Shown here: in pieces, positions 1-6,529 of the stretch
How the letters are laid out: each line of letters starts with the position of its first letter
How positions within the stretch are numbered: the first letter of the stretch is position 1
NCBI GenBank assembly: GCA_019313725.1
Contig: JAFDAT010000100.1
Coordinates: 1-9,863, forward strand
Direction of reading: 5' to 3'
From: Deltaproteobacteria bacterium
GTDB taxonomy: Bacteria; Desulfobacterota; Desulfobacteria; Desulfobacterales; B30-G6
DNA length: 9,863 nt
Translations under genes and position numbers: made by a program
The notes under the pieces: generated by a model
The model's input: only the letters and a program-made list of their open reading frames with translations
The model's database searches: none
What the model was told of the DNA's origin: nothing

Positions 1-1
1 C

Positions 2-331
2 GAAAGTGTCGTGCAGAACATCGCCCGGCAAAAAGAGACCATCACTATCGATACGGTCAAGAAAATCGTGTGTAAATACTACAAGGTCACGGTTAAAGAG
101 CTCATGTCCCGATCCCGTAAACAAAGGATCGTCAAGCCCAGGCAGGTCGCCATTTATCTTTCACGCAAATATACGGACCAGCCAGTGCAGTCAATCGGAA
201 AAAATTTCAACCGCTACCATGCTACGGCCCTGCACGCAATCAACTCCGTGGAGCGCGGGCTGAAGAACGATGCCCCCGTGCGCAAGCACGTTGAATTTTT
301 GCGTAAGAAACTGGAATCGGGGAATTTATAG
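2..331 (+). CDS. dnaA: Chromosomal replication initiator DnaA, C-terminal DNA-binding domain (5' truncated by window edge)
   Basis: The frame is open from base 2 and ends at TAG 329-331, so only the C-terminal ~109 residues are visible; the GTG at 11 is just an internal Val codon. The residues match DnaA domain IV, the helix-turn-helix module that binds DnaA boxes at oriC: a KIVCKYYKVTVKELMSR helix pair, a basic loop (SRKQR) leading to KPRQVAIYLSRKYT, then the signature region NRYHATALHA (209-238). In E. coli DnaA the signature is GGRDHTTVLHA; Arg, His and the second Thr are kept here, but Asp is Tyr and the first Thr is Ala. The AAA+ domain would lie upstream of the window. No dnaN, recF or gyrB is visible, so this could be dnaA itself or a second copy. 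A REP-type transposase carrying a Bac_DnaA_C domain is less likely, given the basic loop and the full C-terminal helix. Confidence 0.82.
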   Translation, partial: ESVVQNIARQKETITIDTVKKIVCKYYKVTVKELMSRSRKQRIVKPRQVAIYLSRKYTDQPVQSIGKNFNRYHATALHAINSVERGLKNDAPVRKHVEFLRKKLESGNL

Positions 332-332
332 C

Positions 333-382
333 GTAATAAATTCGCCTTCATTTGCATCCGCAAATGAAGGCGAATTTATTAC
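333..382. terminator. Perfect 23-bp stem, likely bidirectional terminator
   Basis: Arms 333-355 and 360-382 are exact reverse complements around the 4-base loop ATCC. The centre of the stem is GC-containing (TTCGCCTTC) and the base is AT-rich (TAATAAATT), so the outgoing strand in either direction ends in a U-rich run. It starts two bases after the dnaA stop, and its last base is part of the stop codon of the small minus-strand gene. It therefore sits exactly between two convergent genes. Confidence 0.85.
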
Positions 383-579
383 TATTGGATTTTTACAAAC
401 GTGCTGTTGGACGTCACTATATCTTCGATGAGTTCCAGGCGGGCATTTTGGTTGTGTTCGATAGCGCAGCGCAGTCTGAGTGCGCAGTGTTTCCGGCAGA
501 TTTCATCTTCACTGTTGAATTCACCAATGCAATCCAGCCGGTCTTTAAAAAGTTCTTCGTTATCCATATCATATATCAT
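382..579 (-). CDS. Small Cys/His-rich hypothetical protein (65 aa), coupled to the inositol-phosphatase gene
   Basis: This 65-residue acidic protein is not a family I can name. It has four cysteines (C17, C28, C32, C38) and two histidines (H31, H42) in a compact block, IC-RKHC-ALRLRC-AIEH, flanked by helical, charged segments. Such spacing could bind Zn or an Fe-S cluster, but no standard motif (CxxCH heme, rubredoxin or zinc ribbon) is matched. There is no signal peptide or membrane segment, so it is probably cytosolic. The ATG directly follows the TAA of the upstream phosphatase gene (no gap). GAGG lies 8 bases before it inside that gene's end, so translation is probably coupled. The next ATG (codon 5) has poorer spacing. 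Its stop overlaps the terminator stem. The tight coupling and ribosome binding site support a real gene; the function is unknown. Confidence 0.7.
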   Translation of the reverse strand: MIYDMDNEELFKDRLDCIGEFNSEDEICRKHCALRLRCAIEHNQNARLELIEDIVTSNSTFVKIQ

Positions 580-1365
580 TTAAGCATCCTCGAATTTCAG
601 CAAGGCAATCATTTCATCATGAATGCGTCCGTTGGTGGCCAGGATTTCCTTTTTATCGACCGAAAACGGCCGGTTCGAAAAATCCGTCACTTTAGCGCCG
701 GCTTCCACAGCGATGCGCAGCCCGGCAGCCGTATCCCAGGCGTGAAGGTTTTGCTCCCAGAATCCGTCAAAGCGACCGTTTGCCAGATAACAGAGATCCA
801 GTGCTGCCGATCCGATGCGCCTGATACCCTGAGCATTTTTCATGCAGGCTGAAAAACGGGCCTGCAGTTCATGGAATACGGGGGGCAGATCGTAGGGGAA
901 ACCGGTTGCCAGGAGGCTTTCACCCACAATGGGTGTGCCCGATACCCTGATGGGGTGATCATTCAGAAAAGCGCCTTCTCCCGATACTGCGGAGAACAGC
1001 TCGCCGCTGACAGGGTTCAGCACGATTCCGACCAGAATTTCACCGGTATGCTCAAAAGCAATCGAAATACAGAAGAATCCCAGTTCATGGGCAAAGTTCG
1101 TGGTGCCGTCAAGTGGATCGATGATCCAGCGGTTCTCCCGGCTGTTGCCGCTCAGGCCGCTTTCTTCGGCCAGGACCGCATGGTCAGGGAATCTTGAACG
1201 AATCGTGTCGATGATAACCTTTTCCGACTCGGTATCGGCGCGAGTGACCAGATCGATAACCCCCTTCTTGTGAACTTCAGGGTTTTTACCGAAATAGGAA
1301 CGCAGCACTTTGCCGCCTTGGTAGGCTGCTGCGATCCCGGTCCTTTTTATGTAGTCAAGATCCAT
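580..1365 (-). CDS. suhB: Inositol monophosphatase family protein (SuhB-like)
   Basis: This is a Mg2+-dependent phosphomonoesterase of the inositol-monophosphatase superfamily, which hydrolyses inositol-1-phosphate and related sugar phosphates. In enterobacteria SuhB also joins the rRNA antitermination complex. Numbered from the preferred start (261 aa), the metal ligands are visible: E67 in LAEESG, D83 and D86 in WIIDPLDGTTNFAH (motif A), and D211 in AWDTAAG (motif B). Length is normal for the family. I prefer the ATG at 1365 (MDLDYIKRTG) because AAGGGAG precedes it. The in-frame ATG at 1377 would add four residues but has no Shine-Dalgarno sequence. It is separated from hflX by 184 bp containing a terminator, so it is probably transcribed separately, together with the small downstream gene. 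The leader holds a long inverted repeat covering the ribosome binding site. True substrate (inositol phosphate, fructose bisphosphate or PAP) cannot be decided from motifs alone. Confidence 0.9.
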   Translation of the reverse strand: MDLDYIKRTGIAAAYQGGKVLRSYFGKNPEVHKKGVIDLVTRADTESEKVIIDTIRSRFPDHAVLAEESGLSGNSRENRWIIDPLDGTTNFAHELGFFCISIAFEHTGEILVGIVLNPVSGELFSAVSGEGAFLNDHPIRVSGTPIVGESLLATGFPYDLPPVFHELQARFSACMKNAQGIRRIGSAALDLCYLANGRFDGFWEQNLHAWDTAAGLRIAVEAGAKVTDFSNRPFSVDKKEILATNGRIHDEMIALLKFEDA

Positions 1366-1367
1366 AA

Positions 1368-1484
1368 CTCCCTTCATTGGCCGCCGGCTTAGCCGGTGAG
1401 AACTGAATAGGTTTTACCGATGCGATGAGAATTATATGGGCACATATCACTATCATTGCCAAAGCCGGTGGCCAATGAAGGGAG
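1368..1484. repeat. 23-bp inverted repeat (22/23 match) flanking a 71-bp spacer, upstream of the phosphatase gene
   Basis: Arm 1368-1390 and arm 1462-1484 are reverse complements with a single mismatch (G1383 against T1469). Both carry the core CCTTCATTGGCC / GGCCAATGAAGG. The arm nearest the gene contains the AAGGGAG ribosome binding site of the phosphatase start at 1365. A short competing hairpin, CCGGC-TTA-GCCGG (1384-1396), shares bases with that arm. The element could be an RNA switch or the ends of a small MITE-like insertion. No clear target-site duplication flanks it. Confidence 0.6.
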
Positions 1485-1536
1485 AGAAACCCAAGAATTT
1501 TCTCTTTTATATGTGATCCTCCAAAGATGTCAATAT

Positions 1537-1581
1537 CAAATAAAAGCCACTACCCCCGGTGGTGAGTTGCGCTTTTATTTG
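1537..1581 (-). terminator. Intrinsic terminator after hflX
   Basis: On the minus strand the RNA forms a 7-bp GC-rich stem (CACCACC pairing with GGTAGTG, one G-U) around a GGG loop. It is followed at once by GCUUUUAUUU. An additional exact 11-bp outer pairing joins 1537-1547 with 1571-1581. The hflX stop codon lies within the hairpin. Confidence 0.75.
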
Positions 1582-3196
1582 TCAGCATGGTTTGCATGGC
1601 TTTTATCAGCGGCAGGGTTGTCCGTTTGGTTTTGGCGGAAATGGGAATGCCGCCGAGTGCGCGGGTCATCTTTTGAAGTGTCTCTTTCGATACGATGTCC
1701 TGTTTGTTGAGCACTCGGATTTCGGGTATCCGGTGCAGGTTGAGGTCAGTCAGGATATTTTCGACCGACCGGATCTGATCCAGGCACCGCGGATTGCTGA
1801 TGTCGATCACATGCAGCAGTATATCGGCACTTTCGAGTTCTTCCAGGGTTGCACGAAAGGCTACCACCAGATCCTCCGGCAGGTCTTTGATGAATCCCAC
1901 CGTGTCCGTGATGATGACCTGAGTATCTCTGGGGAATCGAAGACGCCGGCTGGAGGGATCCAGGGTTGCAAACAGGCGTTTTTCGGCCAGGACCCTGCTG
2001 CTGGTCAGCGTATTCAGCAAGGTGGATTTTCCGGCATTGGTATATCCGATAATAGAAATGACCGGAAGATCCCGTTTCACCCGCCTGGATTTTTGCTGGT
2101 GTCTTCGCCGGCGGACCAGAGACAGGGAATTTTCCAATTGGGAGATTCTGGTTCTGATGCGCCGGCGACTGATTTCCAGCTTGGTTTCGCCCGGCCCCCG
2201 GCCGCCGATGCCTCCCGTGAGTCTCGACATGGCCGTGTTCTTGGTGACCAGGCGCGGCAACAGGTATTTCAGCTGGGCCAGTTCCACCTGAAGCTTTCCC
2301 TCTCTTGTGCGGGCGCGTTGGGCAAAGATGTCCAGAATGAGCTGGGTCCGATCGATCACTTTCAGTTCGATCCGATCGGTGATGGAGCGAATTTGAGATG
2401 GGTTCAGTTCATGGTCGAAAACGATGAGCGTGGCGCCCTGCTGAAGTGCCAGGATGGTGAGTTCCTGAAGTTTGCCCGACCCTATCAGAAACTTGCTGTC
2501 GATGGTTTTACGCTGCTGAAGAATTTTATCGATAACCTGAATACCGCTGGACAGGACGAGTTCTTCCAGTTCATCCAGTGCATCCATGGCCGTTTGCCGG
2601 GGTGCTGTTGTGACACTTACCAGCAAAGCACGCTCGTCTTGTGACCCTGCGGTGAACGGGTCACCCGTGTGAGCAAGCTCCGCCTCAAGGGAGCGAATCA
2701 GTTCATCGCACCCTATGTCTGTTTCACCCGACCCGATGGGGTCGAGGATGCTGTAAGGTAGTCCATCGGTCTTGCCGGGAAGAATGTGGCCTACGTGGAC
2801 GTTGCCGGGAAGACCGTTTTTGTCGACGGAGATAGCCGCCATAAGGTCAAGCTGCATCAGAACAAGATCGTTGAGGTCATCACGGGTGAGCGCCTGCCCG
2901 TCGAGGTGGGTGTGGATGCACCTGACACCTTTCAAACGACCGGGGGCCGTGCGATATTCACGCATTTGGGGTATAACGATACCGTGGTGGTCTCCGATGA
3001 TAACCGCGGCGACCCGTCCTTTGCGGTCGATCAACAGCCCCAGTTGCCGACGGATTTCATGGGAGAGGCGGCTGAGATCGCGGCCGAGTTCCGGGGTAAA
3101 GATAAATTGCGGCGGGGTACGACGACGATGCAGGTTTTCTATCCGTCGGATCTGGTTTTTTTTGAGCCCTTTCGAGCTTCCGTAAAGCCTTTTCAT
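1550..3196 (-). CDS. hflX: GTPase HflX, long form with extra N-terminal domain
   Basis: HflX is a ribosome-associated GTPase that binds the large subunit and splits stalled or hibernating ribosomes. The protein is 548 aa from the ATG at 3196; E. coli HflX is about 426. Residues ~1-185 form an extra domain (begins LYGSSKGLKKNQIRR, includes CIHTHLDG), seen in HflX of several bacterial lineages. The classical HflX N-domain follows (~190-325, with FLIGSGKL), then the GGIGGRGPGETKLE linker (328-341), a basic coiled helix, and the G domain: G1 GYTNAGKST (384-392), G2 around ATLDP (410-414), G3 DTVGF (431-435), G4 NKQD (497-500), G5 SAK (520-522). An open frame continues 31 codons further upstream to a TTG but overlaps dnaB and does not resemble the family. 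No good Shine-Dalgarno precedes the ATG, so translation may depend on dnaB read-through, 58 bp away. Confidence 0.92.
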   Translation of the reverse strand: MKRLYGSSKGLKKNQIRRIENLHRRRTPPQFIFTPELGRDLSRLSHEIRRQLGLLIDRKGRVAAVIIGDHHGIVIPQMREYRTAPGRLKGVRCIHTHLDGQALTRDDLNDLVLMQLDLMAAISVDKNGLPGNVHVGHILPGKTDGLPYSILDPIGSGETDIGCDELIRSLEAELAHTGDPFTAGSQDERALLVSVTTAPRQTAMDALDELEELVLSSGIQVIDKILQQRKTIDSKFLIGSGKLQELTILALQQGATLIVFDHELNPSQIRSITDRIELKVIDRTQLILDIFAQRARTREGKLQVELAQLKYLLPRLVTKNTAMSRLTGGIGGRGPGETKLEISRRRIRTRISQLENSLSLVRRRRHQQKSRRVKRDLPVISIIGYTNAGKSTLLNTLTSSRVLAEKRLFATLDPSSRRLRFPRDTQVIITDTVGFIKDLPEDLVVAFRATLEELESADILLHVIDISNPRCLDQIRSVENILTDLNLHRIPEIRVLNKQDIVSKETLQKMTRALGGIPISAKTKRTTLPLIKAMQTMLTNKSATHHRG

Positions 3197-3254
3197 ATGT
3201 AAAATCGTGTACCACGCTTTTACTGAACGCGACTTCGTCGCTAGTTTACATCTA

Positions 3255-4607
3255 CTACTTGATGTACTTGTCGTCAGCAAGGTCTTCAAAACGCGTGTAG
3301 GTACTTATGAAAGCCAGTTTGACCTCGCCGGTGGGTCCGTTTCTTTGTTTTTTCAGCAGGAGTTCCGCGATGCCCTTGTTGGGGTTGTTTTCATCCTTGT
3401 TGTACACTTCATCCCGGTAAATAAAGGCCACCACATCGGCATCCTGCTCAAGGGCGCCGGATTCCCTCAGATCGGAAAGCTGAGGCCTCTTGTCATGGCG
3501 TTCCTCGAGTTTTCGGTTGAGCTGGGAAAGCGCAACAACAGGGATATCCAGCTCTTTGGCCAGGGCTTTGAGACTTCTTGAAATTTCCGATATCTCTAGA
3601 TCGCGCCTTTCAGCGGAGGCTCTTCCTTTCATCAGCTGCAGGTAGTCGATGATGACCAGTCCGATATTTTTATCCATTTTGAGCCGGCGCGCCTTGGCCC
3701 GGATGGCCATGGCTGAGAGATCCGGTGAATCATCGATATAAATCTCAGCATCGGATAAAACCTCGGCCGCGTTGGTCAGACTGACCCAGTCTTCACGGCT
3801 GAAAAAACCGCTTCTCAGGCGTGATGAATCTATTCTGGCTTCCGAGCAGAGCATCCGCATGGAGAGCTGTTCCTTGGACATCTCAATGGAAAAAACAACA
3901 ACCGGAGTATTGGCGTCGATGGCGGCATTACGGGCAATGTTGAGGGCCAGAGCGGTTTTCCCCATACTAGGGCGTGCGGCCAAAATGATCAGATCGGAAT
4001 TCTGGAATCCTGAAGTAAGGTTGTCGAGCCGGCTGAACCCTGTGGAGACACCGGTGACCAGGGTTTTGTTGCCCTGGCGTTCTTCCAGGGCATCGATGTT
4101 TTGTCCGATGATCTGGGACAAGGGATAGAATGATTTTTTGTTCTTGTTGCCTGCGATTTCAAAAATCGCTTTTTCGGCGAAATCGATGACATCATCGACA
4201 TCCCCGCTGTCTTCGAAGCAGCGGGTGGCAATTTCGTTGGAACGTTCGATGAGCTGCCGTAGCGAGGCCTTGTCGCGGATGATCCTGGCATAATGCTGTG
4301 CATTGACAGCGAGTGGGGCCGTGTCCACCAGCTTGGCAAGGTAGGTCGCTCCGCCGACTTCGTCGAGCTGGCCTTTTTCCTTCAGGATATTGGCCAGTGT
4401 CACCAGGTCGACCGGCTCATTTTTTTCGAATAATTCGGTGATGGCGGCAAACATCTTGGCGTGGGCCGAACGATAAAAATCTTCCGAGATCAGTGTTTCC
4501 AGGACATCCAGCAGCGTGCTGTTGTCCAGGAGAATCGCGCTGAGAATGGATTCCTCAGCTTCGAGATTCTGTGGCGGAATTTTATGGAGCGACAGATCCT
4601 TTTCCAC
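3255..4607 (-). CDS. dnaB: Replicative DNA helicase DnaB
   Basis: DnaB is the hexameric 5'-3' helicase that unwinds the replication fork and recruits primase. The protein is 450 aa, full length for the family, with no intein in the usual nucleotide-binding positions. It begins with the N-terminal DnaG-interacting domain (PPQNLEAEESILSAIL, residues ~11-26, to ~115), then a linker and the RecA-like domain from ~180. Visible motifs are Walker A ARPSMGKTAL (211-220), Walker B LVIIDYLQL (317-325), the H3/H4 region with SQLNRKLE (361-368) and DLRESGALEQDADVV (379-393), and the KKQRNGPTG segment (419-427) holding the arginine finger. The start is GTG at 4607, with AAAGGGAG 2-5 bases upstream. It lies 103 bp after rplI, the usual rplI-dnaB order. 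Confidence 0.97.
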   Translation of the reverse strand: MEKDLSLHKIPPQNLEAEESILSAILLDNSTLLDVLETLISEDFYRSAHAKMFAAITELFEKNEPVDLVTLANILKEKGQLDEVGGATYLAKLVDTAPLAVNAQHYARIIRDKASLRQLIERSNEIATRCFEDSGDVDDVIDFAEKAIFEIAGNKNKKSFYPLSQIIGQNIDALEERQGNKTLVTGVSTGFSRLDNLTSGFQNSDLIILAARPSMGKTALALNIARNAAIDANTPVVVFSIEMSKEQLSMRMLCSEARIDSSRLRSGFFSREDWVSLTNAAEVLSDAEIYIDDSPDLSAMAIRAKARRLKMDKNIGLVIIDYLQLMKGRASAERRDLEISEISRSLKALAKELDIPVVALSQLNRKLEERHDKRPQLSDLRESGALEQDADVVAFIYRDEVYNKDENNPNKGIAELLLKKQRNGPTGEVKLAFISTYTRFEDLADDKYIK

Positions 4608-4670
4608 GACTCCCTTTCCTGACCTGGTCTTTAAAGAAGGCGAATGTCAAAATGCTGAACTCAACTTTCA

Positions 4671-4713
4671 TAATTATTTTTTCATTTTCTATTAAAAAAC
4701 GCAAAAATAATTA
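4671..4713 (-). other. AT-only inverted repeat at the rplI stop codon
   Basis: Eleven bases at 4671-4681 (TAATTATTTTT) are the exact reverse complement of 4703-4713, with a 21-base loop. The rplI stop codon TAA (minus strand) is inside the distal arm. The stem contains no G or C, so it is a weak terminator at best. It may be an mRNA end-protecting or processing structure between rplI and dnaB. Confidence 0.35.
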
Positions 4714-5154
4714 CTCGGGTACGATTTCCACAGTGATCTCAGGCTCAACTTCTTTGTACACGCGGATGGGTACCTTGTGGATTCCGATGGTTTTGATCGG
4801 TTCCGTAAGCAGCACCATGCGTTTTTCAACCTCGACGCCCTGGTCATGGAGCGCTTTCAGGATATCGCGCACCGTAATGGAGCCGTAAAGACGCTCTTCT
4901 TCACTGACCTTGGCGGTGATTTTACACGCCACGCCTTCAAGGCGCGCGGCCATCTCTTCGGCGATCTTTTTTTCTTTGGCGATCTGCAGGTCGAATTTGG
5001 CTTTTTCCTGTTCCAGCATATTCCTGTTTGCAGGGGTGGCGAGAACCGCCTTGTTCTGGGGCAGCAGATAATTGCGGGCATATCCTTTAGCGACCTTGAC
5101 TTCGCTTCCGATGATGCCGAGTGAATCGATGGTTTCTTTTAAAATGACTTTCAT
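4711..5154 (-). CDS. rplI: 50S ribosomal protein L9
   Basis: L9 binds 23S rRNA at the base of the L1 stalk and helps maintain reading frame. The 147 residues are normal for the family. The N-terminal RNA-binding domain starts MKVILKETIDSLG and carries the conserved GYARNYLLP (24-32). It is followed by the long charged connecting helix (about 41-75) and the C-terminal domain, with RLYGSITVRDI (88-98) and PIKTIGIHKVPIRVYKEV (119-136). The start is well fixed by GGAGGT, 7 bases before the ATG at 5154. It is the fourth gene of the rpsF-rpsR-DUF2232-rplI-dnaB cluster. A 7-bp hairpin lies just upstream of its ribosome binding site. Confidence 0.97.
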   Translation of the reverse strand: MKVILKETIDSLGIIGSEVKVAKGYARNYLLPQNKAVLATPANRNMLEQEKAKFDLQIAKEKKIAEEMAARLEGVACKITAKVSEEERLYGSITVRDILKALHDQGVEVEKRMVLLTEPIKTIGIHKVPIRVYKEVEPEITVEIVPE

Positions 5155-5171
5155 TTTTCAACCTCCGTTAG

Positions 5172-5194
5172 GAAGCGCTATTGACAGGCGCTTC
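5172..5194 (-). promoter_or_regulatory. Stem-loop just upstream of the rplI ribosome binding site
   Basis: GAAGCGC (5172-5178) and GCGCTTC (5188-5194) pair exactly around a 9-base loop. On the minus-strand mRNA the hairpin ends a few bases before the CGGAGG of rplI. It has no U-run, so it does not look like a terminator. It could shape translation of rplI or mark an RNA-processing site. No known L9 leader motif is recognised. Confidence 0.35.
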
Positions 5195-5210
5195 TGGATG
5201 GGACCAAAAA

Positions 5211-5243
5211 AAATTCTAAATTCTAAATTCTAATTCTAAATTC
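5211..5243. repeat. Heptanucleotide tandem repeat AAATTCT (about 4.7 copies)
   Basis: Three perfect AAATTCT units (5211-5231) are followed by AATTCT (one A missing) and AAATTC. They lie in the gap between the DUF2232 gene and rplI. A run of eight A/G-poor bases adjoins it. It is noncoding and looks like a slipped-strand microsatellite. Confidence 0.8.
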
Positions 5244-5256
5244 AGTTTTGTCCGTA

Positions 5257-6210
5257 TCAGGGAATTTTATCGCTGTTCAATTTTCTAAAGTTCAACCACA
5301 TGTCAAAAAGGCCCAAACCGATGATAATCAGCAGAAGGATTTGCTGAAGTGCGATCAGGCTGTAGAGAAACAGTCTCAGCGCTCTTGGAAATCGCTTCTT
5401 CTCAAAATAGTAGGAAACCACGGCAATGCCCTGCAGAAAATATACGGTCAGCAGGATCAGCAACCCGTTGAGACCCAGCATTTTCAGGCTGTTTCCGGGC
5501 ATCATCAGCATAGCACCGCAACCGATGAGCACCCAGATGAGTGGATCCGGTGCCTTCCAGTGATTGAGGGCGCCGAAATCCGGAGAAAAGATTCCCCTCT
5601 GCCTCAAGACAACCCGTGCCAGCAGAAGATTGATCCAGGTAATGAACAGCGTGGAACCGATGACCAGGGCCGGGGCTATTCGTACCAGAACATATTGTAT
5701 CTGCTCCAGGGAGTTGGAAAGCCGAACCAGGTTTTCCTCTGAAACGCCCATGCTTTCGTACAGCACCATGGTCAATTCGAGGTTTTCGGCAATATACGCG
5801 GATACGAGATCGAATATTCCGGTGCCGCTTACATTGCTGTAAAATACCAGGCCCAGCAGACCGCTCAGTAATACAGCCGAGCAGGTGTAGGCCACCGTTT
5901 TCTCCACCGACAGATCCATGGCCAGAAATTCGCCCAAGGCAAACCCGAGCAGGAGCAGTTCCAGGAAGAACACGATATCCACGGCAAGGCCGCCCAGCAC
6001 AGCCGTCATGACGAAAAGGGCCGCCGCCGGAACGATAATTCCTCTGTTTCTGCCCAGCTTCGAGCGATAAAACAACGTGGGCAGGGGAATAAAAAGCGCG
6101 CAGAAAAAACCGATAATCGGCAGGTAGCTGGTGACCGCAAAAATGAGGATCGTTACTACGATTCCAGTTGCGATGTCTTTGGCTACACCTCTATTCTCCG
6201 TCTGCGGCAC
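5257..6210 (-). CDS. DUF2232 (YybS-like) multi-pass membrane protein
   Basis: This is an integral membrane protein of the DUF2232 family, whose members are often encoded between rpsR and rplI; their molecular function is not established. From the GTG at 6210 it is 317 aa with about eight to nine hydrophobic segments: near residues 12-46 (long, possibly two), 58-76, 78-97, 105-124, 175-199, 224-242, 246-268 and 277-304. A conserved-looking loop HWKAPDP precedes the sixth core segment. The C-terminus is short and charged. The start choice matters: GTG at 6210 has GAGGAG 9 bases upstream, whereas the in-frame ATG at 6234 (eight codons longer) has no ribosome binding site. It lies 33 bp after rpsR and 102 bp before rplI, so cotranscription with the ribosomal genes is likely. 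Residues 141-170 form a soluble loop. Confidence 0.85.
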   Translation of the reverse strand: MPQTENRGVAKDIATGIVVTILIFAVTSYLPIIGFFCALFIPLPTLFYRSKLGRNRGIIVPAAALFVMTAVLGGLAVDIVFFLELLLLGFALGEFLAMDLSVEKTVAYTCSAVLLSGLLGLVFYSNVSGTGIFDLVSAYIAENLELTMVLYESMGVSEENLVRLSNSLEQIQYVLVRIAPALVIGSTLFITWINLLLARVVLRQRGIFSPDFGALNHWKAPDPLIWVLIGCGAMLMMPGNSLKMLGLNGLLILLTVYFLQGIAVVSYYFEKKRFPRALRLFLYSLIALQQILLLIIIGLGLFDMWLNFRKLNSDKIP

Positions 6211-6243
6211 TATCCTCTTCTCCTCTAAGGGCATCGGCAGTGT

Positions 6244-6525
6244 TTAATGCTCCAACGTTCCCACATAAGGAAGAATGGCTATTGTCCGCGCCCGCTTAAT
6301 GGCGTGGGTAAGGGCTCTCTGGTGTTTGGCACAGGTTCCCGAAATTCGCCTGGGGATGACTTTTCCCCGTTCGGTGATAAAATAGCGTAATAGTTTTTGG
6401 TCTTTATAGTCGATGGCGATGCTCGAATCTGCACAGAACCGGCACACCTTCCTGCGGTGGTAGACTCTTCTTTTTTTCTTCGGATTTCCGCCGCGGTTAC
6501 GTCTCTGGGTATTGAATGCTGCCAT
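6244..6525 (-). CDS. rpsR: 30S ribosomal protein S18 (zinc-binding form)
   Basis: S18 binds the platform of the 30S subunit as a heterodimer with S6. The 93 residues fit the family, including a basic N-terminus and the core IDYKDQKLLRYFITERGKVIPRRISGTC. C28 and C31 (CRFC), with C65 and H68 (CAKH), form a likely Zn site, so this is the zinc-containing (C+) version. The start ATG at 6525 is fixed by AAAGAGGAG 7 bases upstream, which lies inside the end of rpsF. Only 4 bp separate it from the rpsF stop, so translational coupling with its binding partner S6 is expected. Confidence 0.97.
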   Translation of the reverse strand: MAAFNTQRRNRGGNPKKKRRVYHRRKVCRFCADSSIAIDYKDQKLLRYFITERGKVIPRRISGTCAKHQRALTHAIKRARTIAILPYVGTLEH

Positions 6526-6529
6526 TTAT

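Noticed and set aside
560..568. DnaA box near-match TTATCCATA beside the dnaA-like gene
   Set aside because: It is a single 8/9 match inside a coding region. There is no cluster of boxes or AT-rich unwinding element, so no origin is claimed.
1431..1436. TATAAT on the minus strand upstream of the SuhB-like gene
   Set aside because: No recognisable -35 at 15-19 bp spacing; left as a weak possibility only. If used, it would exclude the distal arm of the inverted repeat from the mRNA.
1559..2644. Large plus-strand open frame opposite hflX (361 codons)
   Set aside because: It is antisense to a clearly recognised GTPase, with no recognisable domain and no ribosome binding site.
3229..3241. Small hairpin GCGAC-TTC-GTCGC between dnaB and hflX
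   Set aside because: Only 5 bp and no U-run; too weak to call a terminator.
3197..3289. 31-codon N-terminal extension of hflX from a TTG at 3289
   Set aside because: It overlaps the dnaB 3' end and is low-complexity Ser/Thr/Lys unlike HflX. The ATG at 3196 gives the family-typical N-terminus.
5183..5188. TTGACA-like -35 box on the plus strand before rplI
   Set aside because: No -10 hexamer at suitable spacing and no plus-strand gene downstream; it falls in the loop of the hairpin.
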